From assembly GCA_021737905.1 (NCBI GenBank), contig JAIPDA010000002.1:1-31496 (forward strand): a stretch of 31,496 nucleotides of DNA. The letters are read 5' to 3'. Positions 14,201 to 25,921 of the stretch are shown one piece after another. Below the pieces are notes generated by a model. It did no database searches, was not told the DNA's origin, and saw only the letters and a program-made list of their open reading frames with translations. Source of the DNA: Rhodoferax sp. Lineage in GTDB: Bacteria; Pseudomonadota; Gammaproteobacteria; Burkholderiales; Burkholderiaceae_C. Position 1 is the first letter of the stretch. Every line of letters starts with the position of its first letter. The translations under genes and the position numbers were made by a program.

Positions 14201-15286
14201 TCAGCTTGAGCTGTGTTGCTGCGCGGGAGCCAGCGCCAGCAGCATCGCGTCGCCGTAGCTGAAAAAACGATAGCGTTCGGCAATCGCGTGTTCGTACAGC
14301 GCCATGATGTGCGCATGGCCCGCGAAGGCGCTGACCAGCATCATCAAGGTGCTTTTGGGTAAATGGAAATTCGTCAAAAGCAAGTCCACCACCCGAAACT
14401 CGAAGCCCGGGGTGATGAAGATGTTGGTGTCGCGGCAAGCGTCGCCAAAATGCGCCTGCGACCCCAGCGCCCGCACGGTGGTGGTGCCCACAGCCACCAC
14501 GCGCCCGCCGCGCGCCCGGCAATCGGCAACAGCCTGCAAGGTGGCGGCCGGCACCTCGAAGCGCTCGAAATGCATCACATGCTCGCTCACGATCTCGGTT
14601 TTGACCGGCTGAAAGGTGCCGGCGCCCACGTGCAGCGTGACGCTGGCCTGCGCCACGCCGTGGGCCGTCAGGCGCGCCAGCATGGCCTCATCAAAGTGCA
14701 GCGCAGCCGTCGGCGCGGCCACCGCACCGGGGTGTTTGGCAAAGACAGTCTGGTAGCGCGCTTCGTCCTCGGCCGAGTCGGCATGCGTGATGTAAGGCGG
14801 CAGCGGCACATGACCGTGCGCTGCCATCAGCGCGTACGGGTCGGCGCTCAGTGCAAAGTGGTAGAGCGGGCCGTCGGCGTTCGGCCAGCGCCCGATCAGC
14901 GTGGCGGTGAAGCCGCCGTCCATCTGCAGCACCGCGCCGGGCAGCGGCTTTTTGCTGACCTTCATGTGCGCGGCCACTTCCAGGCCCTGGCCGCTCTCCA
15001 GCACCCGCTCGATCAGCAGCTCAAGCCGACCGCCGCTGGTTTTCTGGCCATACAACCTGGCCTTGACCACCTGCGTGTCGTTGAACACCAGCAGGTCACC
15101 GGGCTTGAGCAAGCCGGCCAGCTCGGCAAAGTGGCGGTCTGCGGGCTTGGCCTGCCGGCCGTCCAGCAGGCGCGAGCCGCTGCGCCCAGCGGGCGGGTGC
15201 TGGGCGATCAGTTCGGGGGGCAGGTGAAAGTCAAAATCAGCCAGCGTGAAAACGCGCTGAGTCTCAAGAGGGGGTGGCAATGTCAT
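14201..15286 (-). CDS. queA: S-adenosylmethionine:tRNA ribosyltransferase-isomerase
   Basis: QueA transfers and isomerises the ribosyl group of SAM onto preQ1-tRNA to give epoxyqueuosine, the step after Tgt. The protein is 361 aa. It begins MTLPPPLETQRVFTLADFDFHLPPELIAQHPP, with the family pattern of a YDLPxxLIAxxP-like opening. It also has GDLLVFNDTQVVKARLYG, AAPTAALHFDE, LHVGAGTFQPV and the C-terminal NFHLPKSTLMMLVSAFAG. The ATG at 15286 is chosen from this homology; the frame stays open further upstream only as an antisense shadow of recG. The ribosome-binding site is weak. It is divergent from recG with about 100 bases between the starts. Confidence 0.97.
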   Translation of the reverse strand: MTLPPPLETQRVFTLADFDFHLPPELIAQHPPAGRSGSRLLDGRQAKPADRHFAELAGLLKPGDLLVFNDTQVVKARLYGQKTSGGRLELLIERVLESGQGLEVAAHMKVSKKPLPGAVLQMDGGFTATLIGRWPNADGPLYHFALSADPYALMAAHGHVPLPPYITHADSAEDEARYQTVFAKHPGAVAAPTAALHFDEAMLARLTAHGVAQASVTLHVGAGTFQPVKTEIVSEHVMHFERFEVPAATLQAVADCRARGGRVVAVGTTTVRALGSQAHFGDACRDTNIFITPGFEFRVVDLLLTNFHLPKSTLMMLVSAFAGHAHIMALYEHAIAERYRFFSYGDAMLLALAPAQQHSSS

Positions 15287-15388
15287 GCGCTTGAGGGCCG
15301 GACGGGCCCGTTCCAAGTTGAGGGAAAAAGAAAGCGAGCCGCGATTTTGGCACGGCGGCGGCCGCGCCCGCAAAGGCACAATCAGCGC

Positions 15389-17494
<2,106 letters not shown>

Positions 17495-17518
17495 GCGACA
17501 AAGCAGGACAATCAGCAC

Positions 17519-18517
17519 ATGACCCTCACCGAACTCAAATACATCGTGGCCGTGGCCCGCGAGAAGCACTTTGGCCGCGGCGCCGAGGCTTGTCATGTGT
17601 CGCAGCCGACCCTGAGCGTGGCGATCAAGAAGCTCGAGGAAGAGCTGCAGGTCAAGCTGTTCGAACGCAATGCCAACGAGATCACCGTGACGCCGCTGGG
17701 GCTGGAGATCGTGCGCCAGGCCCAAAGCGTGCTGGAGCAGGCAGACAGCATCCGTGAGATCGCCAAGCGCGGCAAAGACCCGCTGGCCGGCGCATTGCGC
17801 CTGGGCATCATCTACACCATCGGCCCCTACCTGCTGCCCGACCTGGTGCGCCAGAACATCACACTCAGCCCGCAAATGCCCTTGATGCTGCAGGAAAACT
17901 TCACCGTCAAACTGCTGGAAGAGCTGCGTACCGGCGAGATCGATTGTGCGATTCTGGCCGAGCCTTTCCCCGACACCAACCTGGCGATGGCGCCGTTGTA
18001 TGACGAGCCTTTTGTAGCCGCCGTACCCAGCGATCACCCGCTGGCCGCGCGCAGCAGTATCACGGCCGAAGAGCTCAAGCAGCAAACCATGCTCTTGCTG
18101 GGCAACGGCCACTGCTTTCGCGACCATGTGCTGGAGGTCTGCCCCGAATTTGCGCGTTTTTCCAGCGGCACCGAAGGCATCAGCAAAAGCTTTGAGGGTT
18201 CCTCGCTGGAGACCATCAAACACATGGTGGCCGCCGGTATGGGCGTGACGCTGGTGCCGCGCCTGAGCGTGCCCAAAGGCGAACTGGCGGCTTTGGGCAG
18301 CCCGGCGAAAGCGCGCAAGGGTGCCAAGGCGGTGAGCGCCAAGGCCGCGCCGTCAGACGAACCCTCTTTCATCCGCTACCTGCCCTTTGAAGGCCATGTG
18401 CCCACGCGCCGCGTGGTGCTGGCCTGGCGCCGCAGTTTCACGCGCTACGAAGCCATTGCCGCGCTGCGCAATGCAATTTATGCCTGCGAATTGCCGGGCG
18501 TCGCGCGCTTGTCCTGA
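17519..18517 (+). CDS. oxyR: LysR-type hydrogen-peroxide sensor OxyR
   Basis: This 332-aa LysR regulator has a winged-helix DNA-binding domain at 1-60 (FGRGAEACHVSQPTLSVAIKKLE). Both OxyR redox cysteines are present at the E. coli positions, C199 and C208, in NGHCFRDHVLEVC. They form the disulfide that switches OxyR on under peroxide. SSLETIKHMVAAGMGVTLVP follows, as in OxyR. Compared with E. coli (305 aa) there is an insertion of roughly 20-25 residues at about 256-281, rich in Ala and Lys. The gene is behind recG and 34 bases ahead of ubiA. Its regulon may include the peroxidase gene in this window, though no OxyR box was recognised there. Confidence 0.95.
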   Translation: MTLTELKYIVAVAREKHFGRGAEACHVSQPTLSVAIKKLEEELQVKLFERNANEITVTPLGLEIVRQAQSVLEQADSIREIAKRGKDPLAGALRLGIIYTIGPYLLPDLVRQNITLSPQMPLMLQENFTVKLLEELRTGEIDCAILAEPFPDTNLAMAPLYDEPFVAAVPSDHPLAARSSITAEELKQQTMLLLGNGHCFRDHVLEVCPEFARFSSGTEGISKSFEGSSLETIKHMVAAGMGVTLVPRLSVPKGELAALGSPAKARKGAKAVSAKAAPSDEPSFIRYLPFEGHVPTRRVVLAWRRSFTRYEAIAALRNAIYACELPGVARLS

Positions 18518-18551
18518 GCCCGGCCTGCAGGTTTTATCCCATCAACGACGC

Positions 18552-19445
18552 ATGTCTACATCGCTGCCCGTAGAAACTCCACCCGGCAAGCTCGCTCTGT
18601 ACTTGCAGTTGATCCGCTGGGACCGGCCGGCCGGCTGGCTGCTGCTGCTGTGGCCCACGCTGTCAGCTTTGTGGATTGCCGCCGGCGGTTTTCCGGGCTG
18701 GCATTTGTTGACGGTGTTCACCTTGGGCACCATCCTGATGCGCAGCGCCGGCTGTTGTGTCAATGACGTGGCGGACCGCGACTTTGACCGCCATGTCAAA
18801 CGCACCGCCGGCCGGCCTGTCACGCGCGGCGCTGTGTCCGTCAAAGAGGCACTGCTGTTGGGTGCAGCGCTGGCACTAGCGGCCTTTGCTTTGGTGCTGA
18901 CCACCCAGCGCGCCGCGGTATTTTGGTCGTTTGCCGCGCTGGCCGTGGCCATCTTGTATCCCTACGCCAAACGCTACATTGCCATGCCGCAGGCGGTGCT
19001 GGGCGTGGCTTTCAGCTTTGGTATTCCAATGGCTTTTGCGGCCGTGCAAGGCCAGGTGCCAGCGCTGGCCTGGGTGCTGCTGCTGGGCAATCTGTTTTGG
19101 GTACTGGCTTACGACACTGAATACGCTATGGTCGACCGTGATGACGACCTGAAGATCGGCATCAAAACCTCAGCGATCACGCTGGGCCGGTTTGACGTGG
19201 CAGCCATCATGCTCTGCTACGCGCTCTACCTGACGATCTGGACGCTGGTCTTGTGGCCGCAATCTTTCAATACTTTTTATGGGGCTGCACTGGTGGCTGC
19301 CGCTGCGCAGGCCTTGTGGCACGGCTGGCTGATCCGCGACCGCCAGCGCGAGCCCTGTTTCAAGGCTTTTCGCTTGAATCACTGGCTGGGCTTCACGGTT
19401 TTTGTGGGCGTGGCTTTGTCTTATGCGCCGCTTTTCTGGCGCTGA
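18552..19445 (+). CDS. ubiA: 4-hydroxybenzoate polyprenyltransferase
   Basis: UbiA attaches the polyprenyl tail to 4-hydroxybenzoate, the first membrane step of ubiquinone synthesis. The 297-aa protein has about eight to nine transmembrane helices. The two Mg-diphosphate motifs are present: NDVADRDFD (71-79) with RTAGRPV following, and YDTEYAMVDRDDD (187-199). The N-terminal LQLIRWDRPAGWLLLLWPT is characteristic of the family. The ATG at 18552 is chosen because homology starts within 20 residues, and the upstream in-frame stretch is the oxyR tail in another frame. It is probably co-transcribed with oxyR. It converges on proC without a visible terminator in the 66-base gap. Confidence 0.97.
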   Translation: MSTSLPVETPPGKLALYLQLIRWDRPAGWLLLLWPTLSALWIAAGGFPGWHLLTVFTLGTILMRSAGCCVNDVADRDFDRHVKRTAGRPVTRGAVSVKEALLLGAALALAAFALVLTTQRAAVFWSFAALAVAILYPYAKRYIAMPQAVLGVAFSFGIPMAFAAVQGQVPALAWVLLLGNLFWVLAYDTEYAMVDRDDDLKIGIKTSAITLGRFDVAAIMLCYALYLTIWTLVLWPQSFNTFYGAALVAAAAQALWHGWLIRDRQREPCFKAFRLNHWLGFTVFVGVALSYAPLFWR

Positions 19446-19511
19446 GCTATGGTTTGAAAAGTTGAGAGCAGGTGACAAGGGTAGTCGCAATAGGACTGTA
19501 TCGCAGCGCTT

Positions 19512-20351
19512 TCAGGCCGCGCCGAACTCGTCGCCCAGCTCGGCAGCGCGCTGCCGGGCTGCCTGCATGGCCGCCTTGAACTGCGGTTTAACGCCGCTGG
19601 CCTGCATGGCAGACAGGGCGGCGTAGGTGGTGCCGCCCTTGGAGGTAACCCGCTCGCGCAAGGTGGCCAGCGGCTCGTCAGAAGCCTGCGCCAGCGCAGA
19701 GGCGCCGACAAAGGTGGCCAGCGCCAGTTGCCGGGCCTGCGCCGCGTCCAGCCCCATCTCGACACCGGCTTCGACCATGGCCTCCATGAAATAAAACACA
19801 TAGGCCGGCCCCGAGCCCGACAGCGCCGTGACTGCGTCAAGTTGCTCTTCCTGCGCCAGCCACAGGTGCGCGCCCGTGGTTTGCACCACGGCTTCAACGA
19901 TCAATCGGTCGGCTGCCGTGACGGCCGGCCGCGCCAGCAGCGCAGTGATGCCCAGGCCGATCAGTGCGGGTGTGTTGGGCATGGCCCTCACCACGCGCTC
20001 GCTGCCCAGCCAGCGCGCAATGCTGTCTGAGCGGATGCCGGCCGCCACGCTCAGGTGCAGCGCTGCCGGCGTGTGCGTGCGCACCTCGGCCGCGGCCTGA
20101 CTGAACACCTGGGGCTTGACTGCCCACACCACCAGTGCGGCGCTGCCCAGGCTGGCTTGTGCGCCGGCCAGCACGCGCACGCCGAATTGGGACTGCAGTT
20201 TGGCGGCCTGTTCGGCAAAGGGTTCGACCACCTGAATCTGCCCCGGGGCCAGGCCGCGTTTGATCAGGCCGCCCATGATGGCGCTGGCCATGTTGCCGCC
20301 GCCGATAAAGGCAATTTGCAGGGCGCTGATGTCGTGGCTGGGCTGGCTCAT
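19512..20351 (-). CDS. proC: Pyrroline-5-carboxylate reductase
   Basis: ProC reduces 1-pyrroline-5-carboxylate to proline with NAD(P)H. The protein is 279 aa. It has the Rossmann motif IAFIGGGNMASAIMGGLI (13-30), RAMPNTPALIGLG in the middle, and the family signature LSGSGPAYVFYFMEAM. The C-terminal VTSKGGTTYAALSAMQASGVK is typical. AAGGA lies just before the ATG. glpK ends 48 bases upstream on the same strand with no terminator between them, so read-through from glpK is possible although the pathways are unrelated. Confidence 0.97.
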   Translation of the reverse strand: MSQPSHDISALQIAFIGGGNMASAIMGGLIKRGLAPGQIQVVEPFAEQAAKLQSQFGVRVLAGAQASLGSAALVVWAVKPQVFSQAAAEVRTHTPAALHLSVAAGIRSDSIARWLGSERVVRAMPNTPALIGLGITALLARPAVTAADRLIVEAVVQTTGAHLWLAQEEQLDAVTALSGSGPAYVFYFMEAMVEAGVEMGLDAAQARQLALATFVGASALAQASDEPLATLRERVTSKGGTTYAALSAMQASGVKPQFKAAMQAARQRAAELGDEFGAA

Positions 20352-20399
20352 GGTGTCCTTTGGTGTCGCAGGGGCAGGTTCAAATTGTCGCCGACACGT

Positions 20400-21893
<1,494 letters not shown>

Positions 21894-21978
21894 GGCGATG
21901 GCGGTTACAAAAAAGCCTCAGCTTAGCGCGAAATTCACCTGCGCCAGGCCCGCTTGCCCGCGCGTGGAAAATAGGGGC

Positions 21979-23604
21979 ATGACCCTCGCGCAATCGCCCA
22001 CTTTGCCGCCTACCCTGCCACTGACCTGCCGTCGGGCTGATTTGCTGGCGCGTTTGGCGGAACCTCACACGTACGACCTGGCTGTGATCGGTGGCGGCGC
22101 CACCGGTCTGGGTGTGGCACTGGAGGCTGCTGCGCAGGGGCACTCGGTGGTCTTGCTGGAGTCTCACGACTTTGCCAAAGGCACATCCTCACGCGCCACG
22201 AAACTGGTGCATGGCGGTGTGCGCTACCTGGCCCAAGGAAATTTGTCGCTGGTGCGCGAAGCCCTGCATGAGCGGGCGGTACTGCTCAAAAACGCGCCGC
22301 ACATCGCCCGGCCGCTGGCGTTTGTCATGCCTTCCTATCGATTTTGGGAAGCGCCTTTTTATGGCTTGGGCTTGAAGATCTACGACCTGCTGGCCGGTGC
22401 TGCCGGCTTGGGGCGTACAGAGTTTTTAAGCCGTGCGCAAACACTTGACTTGTTACCGGGCGCACAGCCGAAAGGCCTTAAGGGCGGCGTCAAATACTGG
22501 GATGGTCAATTTGACGATGCGCGGTTGGCGCTGGCGCTGGCCAGAACCGCGGCGCTCAAGGGCGCGCTTTTGCACAACTACTGCCCGGTGACAGGCTTGA
22601 TACACGAGGGCGGGCAACTGGCCGGACTGCATGCGCGCGATCAGGAAAGCGGACGCACATTCGAGATACGGGCGCGCTGCATCGTCAATGCAGCGGGTGT
22701 CTGGGTGGACCAGTTGCGTCAACTCGACGCCCAGGCGGCCGGCTCGACGGCCACGCCCATGGTGGCGCCCAGCCAGGGCGTGCATCTGGTGGTGGACCAG
22801 TCCTTCTGGCCGGGCGATAACGCCTTGCTGGTGCCTAAAACGCAAGACGGGCGGGTGTTGTTTGCCGTGCCCTGGCTGGGCAAGCTTATTTTGGGCACGA
22901 CCGACACGCCGCGCGAGGACCTGGCCCGCGAACCGCGAGCCTTTCAAGAAGAGGTCGACTTTATATTGCGCGAATCAGCGCGCTATCTGCGCCGTGCCCC
23001 GCAGGCCGCTGACGTGCTCAGTGTGTGGGTCGGGCTGCGACCGCTGGTGCGGCCGCTGCAATCGGGCGACGGCCGCACGCAGGGCCTGTCGCGTGAGCAC
23101 ACGGTTTTGGTCAGCCAGAGCGGCCTGGTCACTGTGACGGGCGGTAAATGGACAACTTACCGGGCGATGGCAGCGGATGTGCTGGCGCATTGCCAGCAAG
23201 CCGGCCGTTTGCCCGCCGGCGCGCCATCGCCAACGCCAACGCCAACGCCAACGGCCAGCCTGCCATTGGTCGGCGCGCAGGCCGGCGCGCACAGCCTGAC
23301 CCAAGCCCCTGGCTTGCACAGCTACGGCAGCGAAGCCGCTTACGTGCAAAGTCTGCCCGGTGCAGAGCGCTGGCTGTGCCCCGGCCTGTCCCTGGCCATG
23401 GTGCGGTTTGCCGCACGCCATGAATACGCCCGCACCGTCGAGGATGTGCTGGCCAGGCGATCGCGGCTGCTTTTTCTGGATGCCCGCCTGGCCGAATCCG
23501 TGGCGGGCGAGGTAGCTAGCGTTTTGCAGGAGGAAACGGGCACAGACCCGGGTCTTGCAGCTTTTCTGGCAATCAGTCGCCAATACCAGTCGCTGCCAGC
23601 CTAA
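21979..23604 (+). CDS. glpD: Aerobic glycerol-3-phosphate dehydrogenase (FAD)
   Basis: GlpD oxidises glycerol 3-phosphate to dihydroxyacetone phosphate at the inner membrane and passes electrons to quinone. The 541-aa protein has the FAD motif DLAVIGGGATGLGVALEAA (33-51). It also has KGTSSRATKLVHGGVRYL, the family signature around DAR in DGQFDDARLALALARTA, and TVTGGKWTTYRAMAADVL. The ATG at 21979 is preferred, with AGGGG shortly before it. A linker at 415-427 is built from four Pro-Thr pairs encoded by a tandem hexamer repeat, after which a C-terminal helical domain follows. It pairs functionally with glpK. Confidence 0.97.
   Translation: MTLAQSPTLPPTLPLTCRRADLLARLAEPHTYDLAVIGGGATGLGVALEAAAQGHSVVLLESHDFAKGTSSRATKLVHGGVRYLAQGNLSLVREALHERAVLLKNAPHIARPLAFVMPSYRFWEAPFYGLGLKIYDLLAGAAGLGRTEFLSRAQTLDLLPGAQPKGLKGGVKYWDGQFDDARLALALARTAALKGALLHNYCPVTGLIHEGGQLAGLHARDQESGRTFEIRARCIVNAAGVWVDQLRQLDAQAAGSTATPMVAPSQGVHLVVDQSFWPGDNALLVPKTQDGRVLFAVPWLGKLILGTTDTPREDLAREPRAFQEEVDFILRESARYLRRAPQAADVLSVWVGLRPLVRPLQSGDGRTQGLSREHTVLVSQSGLVTVTGGKWTTYRAMAADVLAHCQQAGRLPAGAPSPTPTPTPTASLPLVGAQAGAHSLTQAPGLHSYGSEAAYVQSLPGAERWLCPGLSLAMVRFAARHEYARTVEDVLARRSRLLFLDARLAESVAGEVASVLQEETGTDPGLAAFLAISRQYQSLPA
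23229..23252 (+). repeat. Tandem hexanucleotide repeat (GCCAAC x4) inside glpD
   Basis: Four exact copies of GCCAAC encode the alternating Pro-Thr linker at residues 418-425 of GlpD. Because the unit is six bases, copy-number change would add or remove two residues without a frameshift. Confidence 0.9.
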
Positions 23605-23743
23605 GTGCACCGGCCTCACTTTCGGGTACACGCTTGTTGTGAAAATGCTACATAAGTCGGGCGCTAGGCCAGTCCATGGTTTTTTGAAGCCGGCTCCGCC
23701 TTTGCGTTTTTAGCACGGCGCTTAAAAAATTTCGGCCCAGTCA
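23605..23743. other. Intergenic stretch between glpD and the rplN promoter
   Basis: No open frame with homology, no tRNA and no strong terminator was found here. A weak imperfect pairing (23605-23631) directly follows the glpD stop, and the segment 23690-23730 is AT-rich in places. It may hold upstream promoter elements for the ribosomal operon. Confidence 0.4.
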
Positions 23744-23772
23744 TTGACGCAGCCTGAAAATGGGCTCATAAT
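23744..23772 (+). promoter_or_regulatory. Sigma-70 promoter of the spc (rplN) operon
   Basis: TTGACG (23744-23749) and CATAAT (23767-23772) are separated by exactly 17 bases. This is the best promoter match in the window. It lies about 160 bases before rplN and implies a start of transcription near 23779. Confidence 0.8.
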
Positions 23773-23778
23773 CGAGGG

Positions 23779-23928
23779 CTTCGCTTCAAAAAAGCGTAGA
23801 TTTCTGCCCAGCGGAAGCAATGCAAGTGGTTTGCATTGTGGACGACGGGCCCAAGACTGACTGGCTGACGGATGGGCTCAATTGAGTTTGAGCCCGCTTG
23901 AAACCGGTGCAAGTTGGGACTAATTTAA
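23779..23928 (+). promoter_or_regulatory. Structured 5' leader of the rplN operon
   Basis: The 150-base leader holds three hairpins. They are CGCTT/AAGCG (23782-23796), a perfect 8-bp CAATGCAA/TTGCATTG (23818-23838) and a perfect 8-bp GGGCTCAA/TTGAGCCC (23874-23895). None has a U-run, so they are not terminators. A ribosomal-protein or antitermination site is possible. Confidence 0.55.
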
Positions 23929-24297
23929 ATGATTCAAACGCAATCCAAACTCGATGTTGCTGACAACACGGGTGCCAAATCCGTGATGTGCATCAAAGTG
24001 CTGGGCGGCTCCAAGCGCCGCTATGCCAGCGTTGGTGACGTCATCAAGGTGAGCATCAAAGAAGCCGCTCCACGTGGCCGCGTCAAAAAAGGCGAGGTTT
24101 ACAGTGCCGTGGTTGTTCGCACCGCCAAGGGCATTCGCCGTGGCGATGGTTCGCTCGTGAAATTCGACGGCAACGCAGCAGTGTTGCTCAACGCCAAGCT
24201 GGAGCCCATCGGCACCCGCATCTTCGGACCAGTGACGCGCGAGTTGCGCACTGAAAAGTTCATGAAGATCGTGTCCCTGGCCCCAGAAGTTCTATAA
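23929..24297 (+). CDS. rplN: 50S ribosomal protein L14
   Basis: The protein is 122 aa, the exact usual length. It opens MIQTQSKLDVADNTGAKSVMCIKVLGGS and ends in the conserved LREKFMKIVSLAPEVL-type tail (LRTEKFMKIVSLAPEVL). L14 is a beta-barrel protein of the large subunit that contacts 16S rRNA at bridge B8 and is the docking site of RsfS. It is the first gene of the array here and follows a long structured leader with its own promoter. Its stop overlaps the ribosome-binding site of rplX. Confidence 0.99.
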   Translation: MIQTQSKLDVADNTGAKSVMCIKVLGGSKRRYASVGDVIKVSIKEAAPRGRVKKGEVYSAVVVRTAKGIRRGDGSLVKFDGNAAVLLNAKLEPIGTRIFGPVTRELRTEKFMKIVSLAPEVL

Positions 24298-24306
24298 GGA
24301 CACGCC

Positions 24307-24627
24307 ATGAACAAGATTCGCAAAGGCGACCAAGTCATCGTGATCGCAGGTCGCGACAAGGGCAAGCGTGGCGCTGTGGCGCAACGCAAAGATGAAAGCT
24401 ACCTGCTGGTGGACGGGGTCAACATGGTGAAAAAACACGCCAAGCCCAACCCGCTCAAAGGTATTACCGGTGGCATTGTTGAGAAAAACATGCCGATTCA
24501 CCAGTCCAACGTGGCCATTTTCAATGCCGCCACGGGCAAGGCGGATCGCGTTGGTATCAAGTTGTTGGCTGACGGCAAAAAAGTGCGCGTCTTCAAGTCC
24601 AGCGGCGACGAAATTAAGGCTGCATAA
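24307..24627 (+). CDS. rplX: 50S ribosomal protein L24
   Basis: This 106-aa protein has an N-terminal KOW motif (MNKIRKGDQVIVIAGRDKGKRG) and the conserved NMVKKHAKPNP and HQSNVAIFN segments. L24 is an assembly initiator that binds the 5' end of 23S rRNA. AAGGA, formed across the rplN stop codon, lies six bases before the ATG. rplE begins two bases after its stop, so the two are probably translationally coupled. Confidence 0.99.
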   Translation: MNKIRKGDQVIVIAGRDKGKRGAVAQRKDESYLLVDGVNMVKKHAKPNPLKGITGGIVEKNMPIHQSNVAIFNAATGKADRVGIKLLADGKKVRVFKSSGDEIKAA

Positions 24628-24629
24628 AC

Positions 24630-25169
24630 ATGCCACGCTTGCAAGATCAATTCCGCGAAAAAATCGCACCTGCCCTGGTTGAAAAATTCGGCTACACATC
24701 GCCGATGCAGGTTCCCCGCATCACCAAGATCACGCTCAACATGGGTGTGAGCGAGGCGGTTGCCGACAAAAAAGTCATGGATAACGCCGTGGGCGACATG
24801 ACCAAGATCGCCGGCCAAAAGCCTGTGGTTACCAAGGCCAAGAAAGCTATTGCGGGCTTTAAGATCCGCGAAGATTTGCCTATCGGTTGCATGGTCACGC
24901 TGCGCGGCGTCAAGATGTACGAATTCCTAGACCGTTTTGTCACCGTGGCTCTGCCCCGTGTGCGTGACTTCCGTGGTATTTCCGGCCGGGCCTTTGACGG
25001 CCGCGGTAACTACAACATCGGCGTGAAAGAGCAGATCATTTTTCCTGAAATTGAGTACGACAAGGTCGACGCCTTGCGCGGCCTCAACATCAGCATTACC
25101 ACGACGGCCAAGACCGATGAAGAGTGCAAGGCACTTCTCACCGCTTTCCGTTTTCCGTTCAAGAACTGA
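24630..25169 (+). CDS. rplE: 50S ribosomal protein L5
   Basis: This is a 179-aa protein of normal length. It has MQVPRITKITLNMGVSEAV, the 5S rRNA-binding region GQKPVVTKAKKAIAGFKIRE, and the end TTAKTDEECKALLTAFRFPF. L5 holds 5S rRNA in the central protuberance with L18, which is encoded four genes further on. There is no strong ribosome-binding site, consistent with coupling to rplX. In E. coli, S8 represses this operon near the start of rplE; an equivalent site was not recognised by eye. Confidence 0.99.
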   Translation: MPRLQDQFREKIAPALVEKFGYTSPMQVPRITKITLNMGVSEAVADKKVMDNAVGDMTKIAGQKPVVTKAKKAIAGFKIREDLPIGCMVTLRGVKMYEFLDRFVTVALPRVRDFRGISGRAFDGRGNYNIGVKEQIIFPEIEYDKVDALRGLNISITTTAKTDEECKALLTAFRFPFKN

Positions 25170-25180
25170 AGGCGCAAGAG

Positions 25181-25486
25181 ATGGCAAAACAAGCTCTACT
25201 GCAACGTGAACTCAAGCGCGAGAAACTCGCGGCCAAGTTCGCCAAAAAATACGCAGAACTCAAGGCAACGTCCAACGACTTCAAGCGCACCGATGACGAG
25301 CGTGCGCTGGCCCGCCTTGAACTTCAAAAGTTGCCCCGCAATGCCAATCCGACTCGCCAGCGCAACCGCTGCTCGATCACGGGTCGTCCGCGCGGTACGT
25401 TCCGTCAATTCGGACTGGCTCGCGCCAAGATCCGTGAACTGGCTTTTGCAGGTGATATCCCCGGTATCACTAAAGCAAGCTGGTAA
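25181..25486 (+). CDS. rpsN: 30S ribosomal protein S14 (long, zinc-independent form)
   Basis: The protein is 101 aa. It begins MAKQALLQRELKREKLAAKFAKKYAEL and ends RGTFRQFGLARAKIRELAFAGDIPGITKASW. It has a single Cys (in NRCSITGRPRG) rather than CxxC pairs, so it is the zinc-free form. The ATG at 25181 is chosen by homology over an in-frame ATG 19 codons upstream that lies inside rplE. It sits in the head of the small subunit. Confidence 0.98.
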   Translation: MAKQALLQRELKREKLAAKFAKKYAELKATSNDFKRTDDERALARLELQKLPRNANPTRQRNRCSITGRPRGTFRQFGLARAKIRELAFAGDIPGITKASW

Positions 25487-25504
25487 GCACTAGGAGAACC
25501 ACAA

Positions 25505-25900
25505 ATGAGCATGAGTGATCCTATCGCCGACATGTTGACGCGCATCCGCAATGCACAAATGGTTGAAAAAGCCGTTGTGCAGGTGCCGTCTTCCAAAGTC
25601 AAAGTCGCTATCGCGCAGGTCCTGAAAGACGAGGGCTACATCGACGGCTTCTCGGTCAAGGCCAACGACGGCAAGCCCCAGCTTGAAATCGCCCTGAAGT
25701 ATTACGCAGGCCGTCCCGTGATTGAGCGCATCGAGCGCGTCAGCCGCCCCGGTCTTCGTGTTTACAAAGGCCACGGTGCCATTCCTCAAGTCATGAACGG
25801 CCTGGGTGTGGCGATCGTCACCACGCCCCAGGGCGTCATGACCGACCGCAAAGCGCGCGCAACCGGCATCGGTGGCGAAGTTCTTTGCTACGTGGCTTAA
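25505..25900 (+). CDS. rpsH: 30S ribosomal protein S8
   Basis: The protein is 131 aa. It opens MSMSDPIADMLTRIRNAQ and closes with the S8 signature region VTTPQGVMTDRKARATGIGGEVLCYVA. AGGAG lies about nine bases before the first ATG; a second in-frame ATG two codons later is less well placed. S8 binds the central domain of 16S rRNA, and in E. coli it is the autogenous repressor of the spc operon. Confidence 0.99.
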   Translation: MSMSDPIADMLTRIRNAQMVEKAVVQVPSSKVKVAIAQVLKDEGYIDGFSVKANDGKPQLEIALKYYAGRPVIERIERVSRPGLRVYKGHGAIPQVMNGLGVAIVTTPQGVMTDRKARATGIGGEVLCYVA

Positions 25901-25921
25901 CGGACATTAGGAGTAATAAAA

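Noticed and set aside
14363..15388. A 342-codon upstream extension of recG
   Set aside because: It runs antisense through queA, is rich in Arg, His and Gln, and would make RecG far longer than the family; the ATG at 15389 fits the normal length.
24600..24680. Possible S8 repressor site at the rplX-rplE junction
   Set aside because: I could not recognise the E. coli-like S8-binding helix by eye, so no site is claimed.
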